This document shows, one piece after another, positions 55,859 to 64,000 of a stretch of 64,000 nt of DNA. Source of the stretch: Asterella californica (taxonomy: Eukaryota; Streptophyta; Marchantiopsida; Marchantiales; Aytoniaceae); the NCBI GenBank assembly GCA_036924285.1, contig JAYKYS010000016.1, positions 992,001 through 1,056,000 on the forward strand. Reading direction: 5' to 3'. Each line of letters opens with the position of its first letter. Position 1 is the stretch's first letter. The notes below the pieces were generated by a model that was given only the letters and a program-made list of their open reading frames with translations, was not told the origin of the DNA and did not search any database. The position numbers and the translations under genes are program-made.

Positions 55859-57186
55859 TGTCGAGTTGAGAGTTTTCTTGGGAAGGGCGGAACCTTCTGG
55901 CTGTGATATGAGCTTGAAGGCTGTGTTAAGTCTACTCAGAGAAGCGTTGGGCTTCCGACTATGGTTGCTTGCTACAGATGTAGGCTTCAGATCAAAAGGG
56001 AACAGTATAAACACTCACTCAGGTCGAATGGACCTTCCAGTATGTTCAGGAAGTAAAAATCAAGTCAGACTAGCAGTAATAAGGTCAGACAGCGAACTTT
56101 AACGGTCCAGAATCAGAAACATACGATGGTTCAGACTTCAGAACTCCTCCTACATGTAAATGAGGCCCTACTGACCATACATACGAAGTTTCAGCTTTAG
56201 ATCAGATCAGAGTGTCGAGATATGGGCAGAAATGTTCTGAGCAGAGAAATTACGGCAATTTCTGGTACCCAGACAGCTATTTCGACCTAGAACAGAGAAT
56301 TGGCTCGATCACTTTCAAAGATTCTTACAGGATTTGCAGTATACAGCTTGCTGAACACTCCTTTGAAGTTGGGCCTCCTGATTGTACACAGAACTCCAGA
56401 TCTCGCTCTCTGAAGTTGATGCTCTAGATTGAGAGCTTTTCGGACCCCCTCTGCTTCAGCGGTCGCCCTGAATTACTCACAATTTCAATTGACATGAATA
56501 TTTGGGGACAGTCGTAGCCCTGCTGCCAATGAATGAGACCTCGAAGGTTTGAAGCGATTTTCTCAAATCTACTGCGATTGACACCGAAAACCCCAAAATC
56601 AACAGAAGTGCTGCAATTCTGACACAAATCGAACTTCAATCAGCCATAACTCCTTCTTTGTTGCTCCAAATCGATCAAAAATTTCGATGACAGTGCTTGG
56701 CACGACGAACCCTATCTCCCTGTGCTCTCAGATTTCGAAATCCCTCTCCAAATGCTCGAACTCCTCTTAAGACCCTTACTACTAAGTTTAGCAGTACACA
56801 AAGACAAAATTGGACCAATGGGAGTTCATAGCTTCACTACCCTGTCCTTTTGTGTCCCAAACCACGTGGTGACTTGAATTTGCTTATAGGCTACCACGTC
56901 AAGCCCCTAAAGTGCCAGCATAGACCCTAAACTACATGCGAAGACATGTAAAACGACACGTAATTCCGAAAGATAACCTAACCTCGCTAGGAAGAATGCA
57001 TGGGCGACACGTAATTACAACCCATGAGCTTACCTCTATCAACATGGTAATCAACCTACTAAGACTCCAAAAAATATATATCATTCCCTAGAATCGACTT
57101 CTCTGAGATCCTAACTTGGCTCAGAGAGATTAACTTCTAACTGAGAGGTGAATTATTCACTATGTGAAATGATTTACATCACGACA
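55859..57186 (-). repeat. 3' LTR of element F (1328 bp)
   Basis: On the minus strand it starts TGTCGTGATG and ends AACTCGACA. The copy at 63485-64000 matches its first 516 plus-strand bases with only a few differences (for example cttgg/cctgg near the edge). TGTCG...CGACA termini are as in A. Confidence 0.92.
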
Positions 57187-57200
57187 TCCACCCCCTCCAA
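57187..57200 (-). other. Polypurine tract of element F
   Basis: The minus strand reads TTGGAGGGGGTGGA before the LTR start TGTCGTG. Confidence 0.85.
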
Positions 57201-57232
57201 ACCTGCACATCCTCCGGCATGTGCCAACCTCT

Positions 57233-60200
57233 TCAATCGTCTGTTTGTTCTTCATTATCGTCACTCTCTTCCGCCTCAGCCTCTTCAGTAGCCGAGACGT
57301 CTTCATCTCTTGTCGTCCTCTGCTCAGACTCCAGAAATTTGAACAAATCTACTGATCCTCCACGTTGTTTGAACAACTTCACTCGCTTGCCGGCCACAGA
57401 TAGTTTCAAAGGAGTACCATCTAGCTCTCGTAAACTATAAGTGGCATTCTCATAAACATCTAACACAACATAAGGCCCGAACCATCTTCGTGAGAACTTA
57501 CGAAGTGTAGAATGTTGATTCTCCAGCGTGCTATCATACACCAGAACCCAATCACCAACACGTATTGGCTTTGGTCGTAGTCGGTGAGTCTTGTCGAAAC
57601 GCTCTTTGTTTCTGACTCGAGCCACCTTCAGCTTCTCTTGCGCCTCAGCAAGATCCTCCTCCTTTCGCTCCAACTGCCTAGTTCGTAAAGCAAGGAGTGA
57701 AGTATGATCTATACCATCTTCCCACGGTAGCGTAGCCCACTTAGAAAAGTCCTCCTCAGCAGGCATGATCGGTTTCTACCCCAGCATAAGCTCAACTGGC
57801 ATATAGCCAGTCGTGGTACAGTGTGTAGTTCTATCAGCCCATAAAGAAAATGGAAGCAGTCTCGGCCATTCTCTAGGCCTACCATCACATGCTTTTACTA
57901 AAGCGTGAACAATAGAAGGGTGTCCTCGTTCACTCTTACCAACCCCTTCCGGATTCATGGCAGTAGTAAGCCGAAGCTTTACTCCATAACGAACAAAGAA
58001 CTCCTTCGCTTCTGCACCTCTCAACTCGCCCCTATCTGCTCGTAGTCTTCCAACAGATCCATAACGACAGATGATATCTTCCAACACGAATCTACATTAT
58101 GTTCTCTGTAGTCTTCGTTCGCAGTGCTCGTCCCTCCACGTAGTTGGAGAGATCTTCTCGAGCCAACACCAAGTAACGCATTCCCCATAACCCCGGTGGC
58201 ATCATCACAAGATCAAGGACCCACGAAAAATGAATACTAGGTGGGTAGGTAGGTACAAGTCCATCTCTGTAACGGACTTTAGAGTAGAACTGGCAGTGCA
58301 GACACGACCCAACAAAATCCACTACGTCTTGATACCAACCCTTCCACCAGTATCGCTCCTTCATCTTCGTGTACGTAGCCCAGACTCCACGGTGTCCAGC
58401 CCACAAGGTGTCATGAAACTCCTTCAGCAGATTCAGCTTCGTTGGTTGATCATCCACTACTCTAGCAAGCATCCCATCTCTTCTCTTCGGACTTTTCCAC
58501 AGATAACCTTCACGTAGAAGGTAACCGTACGCCTTTCGTCTGATCTCCTTAAACTCTGCATCACTCCATCCTTCTCTTCTGCATAATAAACTCAGATAGT
58601 ATCCGATATCGCGGAACTTTTTCGTGTAGAACTCCTCGTAGAACGGCAATGGTTCCAAGTCTGAAGTCTGCTGACCAACTTGGCACCAAACGTCTCTCTT
58701 CTCTTCATCTTCGACTTCTGCAATCATCTCTTCCTCATCTGTATAACAATCCCTAGATAACATGTCTGCAACAGGATTATTCTTTCCTGCTATATGCTTC
58801 AGCTCAGGGTTCATACTCCGGATATAACCAATCCATCGTAGCATTGCTGTGTCTGGAGTATTACAGTTTGCTATCATACCTAGCAAAGGCAAACAGTCTG
58901 TTTCTAGTATCACACGTGCACCTATCAAGAACTCTTGGTCTACCTTCATAGCAGTAACAGCTCCCCACAACTCACGCTTCACTTGAGGATAGTTACGTTG
59001 TCTATCTGTTAAGATCCGAGCCCCAAACCTTGAAACAAACCGCACGCCTTCTGCATCTTCTTGACCGACTGCCCATCCAATCGCCTTTGGACTCGTGTCA
59101 ACAGTTAGTATGATAGGTCTCCCGCTCTCGTAGCTAAGTCTCTTTAGTATAGGTGGAGACTTCAGAATCTCTTTCAGCTGCTTCATCGTCTCGTGATGTT
59201 CTCGCCGCCAAGTAAACCTCTTCCCTTTTCTCAGAAGTGCATACAGAGGCTCGGCAATGTGTGCATAATGAGGAATACTCACACGAAAGAACACACAAGC
59301 TCCTAAGAATCGGCGAACCTCAGTGATGTTGATACAATCTGCTATCCTTGCTATAGCATCTACCTTCTCTGGGTTCGGCCGTCTTCCAAAAGTACCGCAT
59401 AAGTGACCCACCACCACAATCTCTGACATTCGAAAACGAGATTTGGTACCTGATAGAGTGAGGTGTACCTCTTCCAAGCGCATCAGAATCTTCTCCACAT
59501 CTCGGATGTGGTCTGCAACGAACTTTCTGCAACCATCAGCAGTCATAGTTTCGTCCTTGTCCTCCACCGGACAACCTTTCATGGGAATATCATCAAGAAA
59601 TGGGATAGTAACCTCAGGTACAAACTCTCGTAACACCTTATGCATCACGTTTTGCATATGAGCTACTGAGTTTGTTGCGCCCTGAGGAAGAGTACACATC
59701 CGCATCAATCCCAAAGGTGTACGCATGGTAGTCAAGTCTCTACTCTCCAAAGCAAGCTGAAACTGATCGTAACCTGAAAACAGATCTCCAATAGAATAGA
59801 TAGATCTTCCAGCAAATGCCTCGGCTACTTCATCAACCACAGGTCCTGTCCCCACGTTTCGAATCGTGATGTTGTTGGCAGGCTGCAAGTCTTGGATGAA
59901 GCGTAAGGCTCCCGTCTTCTTAGATACTGTGAACCATCGGCTAGAGTACGGAGCCATAGATGGTTCAAGAATACCCATCTGCATCCTCTCCTTCAGTAAC
60001 TCAATCACCTTCGGTAGCAAGGCACGAGGGACAGGAATCGGCTTCAAGTCCCAAGGTACGTGAGGAATAGTGAAGATAACCATCGGAGCTATCACACTAG
60101 GATCCACACAACCAATCTCTCCAGCGGAGAAAGAAAATGCCTTACCATGGCTAAATATCATCTGCTCAAAAGCTCGTTTCTCCACTTCAGTCAAGAAGCC

Positions 60201-60893
60201 ACCCCCGCCTATCTGGAGCTGCTCGAGTGTCTCTTGAGTAGACTCGTGTCCTATCTGTTTAGGATCTCTCAGTACAGGCTCAGTGGCCGCCAACTCCATC
60301 TGCTGCTGTGAATCAACAGGTAGCTAGGTCGCCACTGGTTTCACCTTCTTCGCTACAGTTTTGTATTTGGTGTGAACATCTGCTTCTTCACGAGAGCCAC
60401 ACAAGCAGATTGCATCCTTCCATCCACTCTCCAGTCTCGGATGAGGACGAGATTGCAAGCACGAGGCAATCTCCTCATAGACCTTACGAGAGTGGATAGG
60501 GATCACCACCCTTCCTCCCATCTGCTCTCTCAACCTATCTACATCATCCAGCCAACGAACAAAAGACTGTACACCTACAAACTCCTCGTAAACACCAGAA
60601 ATCATCTCACCTTCGTTCAAAACTCCTGTACAGTGCAGATTTTCTGCATATTTCTCCATCTGCCTTCTATTCTTCTCAGTCAGATCATCTACTCGCGTGA
60701 ACTCACTCCAATCATCAGAACTGAAAGTCATCAAACCAGATTTCCAACTATGTACAGTGTAACTGTTCTCAGAATCTTGAGCAACCTCTTCATCAATCTC
60801 CTGTGATCCCACAGGCTGCTCAAGCGGGATCATAGTAGTAGCAGATCCATCACTCTTGGTATCCCGTCCTACAAGAGTGGTTTCAGAAAACCC
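57233..60893 (-). pseudogene. pol: Pol of element F: three lesions
   Basis: It is in the -1 frame relative to gag, entered at the GGGTTTT heptamer (60887-60893). The spacer is followed by an in-frame TAG at about 60327. RT has SKKTGALRFIQDLQPANN, GDLFSGYDQF and catalytic FLDDIPMKG; RNase H has LTVDTSPKAIGW, KRELWG, ETDCLPL and NPVADMLSR. The integrase zinc finger has FHDTLWAGHRGVW and CLHCQFYS; the core has Asp in VLDLVMMP, Asp in RADRGE and Glu in GVGKSERG. A one-base insertion near 58100 breaks the core, and a TAG at 57776 stands where A has CAA. The C-terminus RRWFGPYVVLDV and an acidic tail end at 57233. Apart from these it is complete. Confidence 0.92.
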
Positions 60894-63415
60894 TTGCTCC
60901 TACAGATAGGAGAATCTCTCAAAGTTTGTCTGTTTCGTTCGTGGTTCGTACGAACGGTCAGAAACTGCACAGACCGTCTATCATCTGGACTACGGATCCT
61001 AGCATAGTGAGATCCATCATCCATCACCTTTGTCTCCATTCTAACTGCAGTGATATAAGGCTGACCAAGAATCACAGAATAAGAAGCAGAAGACTGCACG
61101 AAGAAGTGCTGATCTACCTCCACATCACCTAGCTTCACTCTCACGTTGGGACAAGCGCCGTATAACTCACCCTTCTGGTTGTTTGCAGCTCGTAGCACCC
61201 AACCATGGTTCAGCTCGATAGACCACTGACCTCTCTCATACACCTCTCGTGACATGATGTTGATCTCTGAACCGTGATCAACTAACGCAGCAACAGGTTC
61301 AAGACTTCCGAGACGAACTCGTGTAGCCGTCGTAGCACGAGGCCAGTGTCTCTTCCTGAAATCACTATCAGTAGCTGGACTCTCATCGCCAGCTTCATCA
61401 TCATCGAATTCAGCAGTATTGGTACCAGCAACCAATGCTTCTTGCTGATACTTTGTATCATCAGCCTCCTGAAAATGCACCTTTCCGAATTCTGCATCAT
61501 TAACAGAAGCTCCTACTACATCTATCATCTGACTCTCTACTTGCTCGGACATCACCTGTCTCTTCCGCTTGATGATGTCGATGATCAGTTCGTGAAACTC
61601 CCTCTTCGCAATACCAAGAACCTCCCGCAGAGAAAACTCGATTCGCGCGTCAAGTATTCTCTGCTCTAAGATGCTCTTGAGATCAGTTGAAGTCTCTATA
61701 TCAGCTGCCAACTTGTAAGCCGGTCCCTTCCCTTTCTCTTGGGCAGTAAACCGTCTACCAGCAGTCGTTGGCTCCTGCTGGGATCTCTGCACGTCCTCCA
61801 TCGGACCCGGTGCAGGTGGAGGAGCTGCAGAAGTAGACTGGATGTCTTTTGGAGGAGCTGCTCGTCTCCTCGTGACCCTCCGTCTGTCTCCAGTCTCCTC
61901 TGGAACTCCAGTATCAAGTTCAGAGGCTTCTCGCCGCCTCTTCTCCTCCACAGAAGCATCCTGCCAGTGAACGTGTCTATCCACGTCCAAGAATGCTTTG
62001 ATAGACGCAGCATCAACAGGATCTCCCCACCCTGTGACCCTACGGATAGTTTCTGCTCCTCTCTTCAGTACTTCAGGAGGAACTTGAACAGGTTTCTTCT
62101 CAGTAGTCCTATCTAGCAACGTAAGACTAGAAGAAACTTCAATGTGACCGGCATATACATCAGGATTTACCGGTGGTGCCATCAACGTATTTACAGTTGC
62201 AGCTGCGGCAATCTGAGGTAGACTCCTCATGCCTCCTCGTCCAAACTGCGTGTTCAGCGGCTCCCCAGTTGAAGAAAGGTGTAGCCTACCGTTCTAGTAG
62301 CGAACCACACCATCTCGCAGGGCAGCCGTAAGCTCTTGACAGTCTCCACGAAAATGATCAAGACTGTCACACCAGATACATCTACGAACAGGAGCACCTC
62401 CTGGACGTGCAGCAGCAGGCGCCGGTGGCTGCTCTCTCTGCAGGCCAGCTAGCTCCACCTTCAGTTCTCTCATCTGTCGAATCAAATCCTCGATCTGGTT
62501 CTGCTGTCCATGGTTCTCTGCGGGTCTCTGAACCGGTGCCCTTTGTGCAGGAACTGGCACCACTGGTATCAAAGGTACTGCAGCCGGTACAACAGGTCTG
62601 GGAGCAAGAGCCGGAGGTTGCTGTACTTGAGGAGCAGTGCGAGGTTGAGCGGTCACTTCTGCAAGCGGACGTCCTCCCATAGCCACTCTTCCACGTCTTT
62701 GTCTCGTCAATACAGCAACAGCATCCTCAACTCTCCCCCAATCAGTAGTAACTCCTCCTTCAGCCGATCGGTCAGCCAACATAAAGCATAACCGATCTGC
62801 CGTAGCATCATCGGTAGCTTGCAGGAAAAGCTCGATTTTCCTAGCATCTAAGGTTATCCTCTCAAGAGTTGAGAGTTGTCGGTATCTCCGATCAAACTCT
62901 CTCAGCATCTCATTCAAGTTCATCATACGACCAGGTTGCTGCTCAACCCAGTCCAGAAACGTTCTTCTAGTGACTCTCTCTGAATCTTCTTCGAGAAACT
63001 CCTCTCGAAGAGATCGTTCGAAACTCATCCAGACACCTAGATTTCTTCTCTGTACATCCCTAACCTGGTCCCGCAACTCAGGGATTACAGCTAACTCGAA
63101 ACTCCCTATCATCTCAGCATCAGTAACTCTAACTAGTTCCATCTCTCCTCTGTATTCACGCAGATATCTAGAAATATCTCTACCTTCAAATCTACCGCAT
63201 CTATTCACAATTGCTTGCAAAGCCTTGGTAGACTTCAACTCACCCCCTCCAATGATCGGATGTTGTTGGACCAGGGCCGCAAGTGTCTTCAGAATCTCAG
63301 CCGTATCTAGACCAGATGCAGATGTCGCTGTAGCCGCTGGTGCTACAGAAGGAGCTGCAGTAGACGTAGATGCAGCAGGCGTAGAAGTAGTAGCAGCAGC
63401 ACTCTTGCGATCCAT
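60869..63415 (-). pseudogene. gag: Gag-protease of element F: one premature stop
   Basis: The first ATG in frame is at 63415 (start of MDRKSAAATT). An Ala/Thr-rich N-terminus leads to the capsid region (GRDISRYLREYRGEMELV, FLDWVEQQPG), a Pro/Ala/Val-rich segment, the zinc knuckle CIWCDSLDHFRGDC near 62370, and a TAG at 62294 between Tyr and Asn codons. The frame then continues through the linker and protease (ALVDHGSEINIM near 61290) to the natural stop at 60869. Length ~848 codons against 790 in A. Confidence 0.92.
60887..60893 (-). promoter_or_regulatory. Candidate -1 frameshift heptamer of element F
   Basis: The minus strand reads G GGT TTT in the gag frame six codons before the gag stop, and the -1 frame is open from this point into pol. 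Same heptamer and position as in element A. Confidence 0.7.
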
Positions 63416-63464
63416 CTCTTCTCCTTGTAGTGAACTCAACCTTCTCAATCAATCACCCCAAGAG

Positions 63465-63482
63465 CTCTCAGTGGAAGCACCA
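63465..63482 (-). other. Putative primer-binding site of element F
   Basis: On the minus strand TGGTGCTTCCACTGAGAG begins two bases after the LTR end. It differs from the A/B site apart from the first five bases, so F probably uses another tRNA; I could not identify it. Confidence 0.6.
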
Positions 63483-63484
63483 GA

Positions 63485-64000
63485 TGTCGAGTTGAGAGTT
63501 TTCCTGGGAAGGGCGGAACCTTCTGGCTGTGATATGAGCTTGAAGGCTGTGTTAAATCTACTCAGAGAAGCGTTGGGCTTCCGGCTATGATTGCTTGCTA
63601 CAGATGTAGGCTTCAGATCAAAAGGGAACAGTATAAACACTCACTCAGGTCGAATGGACCTTCCAGTATGTTCAGGAAGTAAAAATCAGGTCAGACTAGC
63701 AGTAATAAGGTCAGACAGCGAACTTTAACGGTCCAGAATCAGAAACATACGATGGTTCAGACTTCAGAACTCCTCCTACATGTAAATGAGGCTCTACTGA
63801 CCATACATACGAAGTTTCAGCTTTAGATCAGATCAGAGTGTCGAGATATGGGCAGAAATGTTCTGAGCAGAGAAATTACGGCAATTTCTGGTACCCAGAC
63901 AGCTATTTCGACCTAGAACAGAGAATCGGCTCGATCACTTTCAAAGATTCTTACAGGATTTGCAGTATACAGCTTGCTGAACACTCCTGTGAAGTTGGGC
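63485..64000 (-). repeat. 5' LTR of element F (3' portion, cut by the window end)
   Basis: It starts on the plus strand with TGTCGAGTTGAGAG and matches 55859-56374 almost base for base. The rest lies outside the window. Confidence 0.92.

Larger units (their letters stand above)
55859..64000 (-). mobile_element. Element F: A-family relative, minus orientation, inserted in E
   Basis: A full 3' LTR (55859-57186), polypurine tract, pol, gag, primer site and the first 516 bases of the 5' LTR (63485-64000) are present. Gag and Pol show the family hallmarks (D-H-G-S protease, F-L-D-D RT) but differ clearly from A in sequence and primer site. Four lesions are visible: three TAG codons and one frameshift. 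The element runs past the end of the window. Confidence 0.92.

Noticed and set aside
1..64000. Endogenous pararetrovirus or envelope-bearing retrovirus
   Set aside because: Integrase and LTRs are present and no movement-protein, coat-protein or envelope-like ORF is seen; these are LTR retrotransposons.
1..64000. Host protein-coding genes, rRNA, functional tRNA, CRISPR arrays
   Set aside because: No ORF outside transposons shows a recognisable family, no splice-supported exon chain is apparent, and the only tRNA-like sequence is incomplete.

Overview
The window reads as intergenic DNA of a repeat-rich plant-type (streptophyte) nuclear genome. I found no host gene. Almost every supported coding stretch belongs to Ty3/Gypsy-type LTR retrotransposons; the rest are a broken hAT DNA transposon and a possible tRNA-derived SINE head. 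The plant assignment rests on one primer site of the tRNA-Asp type common in plant Gypsy elements (36516), an Athila/Tat-like reverse transcriptase at 43.6-46.5 kb, and in-frame nonsense changes that are mostly C-to-T or G-to-A transitions, as expected for methylated plant repeats. The Gag/Pol style of the main family recalls polyproteins I associate with charophyte algae and early land plants, but I cannot fix the species.

Layout. 1-8078: element A (+), an apparently intact young Gypsy element (partial 5' LTR, gag, pol in the -1 frame, 3' LTR), inserted in an older gag relic (8085-9432, -). 9.4-16.4 kb: decayed DNA with LTR pieces, a degenerate hAT transposase (-), a 155-bp tandem repeat and a pol tail (-). 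16392-19480: LTR 'G' (-), about 3.1 kb, carrying its own gene relic. 19513-34289: element B (+), a decayed relative of A, split by a 5842-bp solo LTR 'C' (25828-31669) with a perfect 5-bp target duplication; C also carries a gene relic in sense. 34290-36497: rearranged LTR of the C family followed by its primer site ('element D'). 36637-47450: element 3 (+), Athila/Tat-like, lying inside D. 47451-49330: gag/protease remnant of D fused to a C-type LTR piece. 49331-55858: element E (-), a mutated copy of A, itself cut by element F (-, 55859 to beyond the window end).

The order of events can be read from the nesting: B is interrupted by C and by D, D by element 3 and E, and E by F. A, B, E and F form one family (protease D-H-G-S, RT F-L-D-D, Gag knuckle C-X2-C-X4-H-X4-C). 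A and F keep a GGGTTTT heptamer exactly where gag overlaps the -1 pol frame, implying Gag-Pol is made by ribosomal frameshifting.

The most unusual observation is that two different LTRs (C and G) each carry, in sense, a gene of the same design: an N-terminal globular domain, an acidic Ser/Glu linker and a C-terminal coiled coil. The two N-terminal domains look distantly related. A second unusual item is a leader micro-ORF of roughly 55-70 codons shared between the LTR of B and the leader of element 3.
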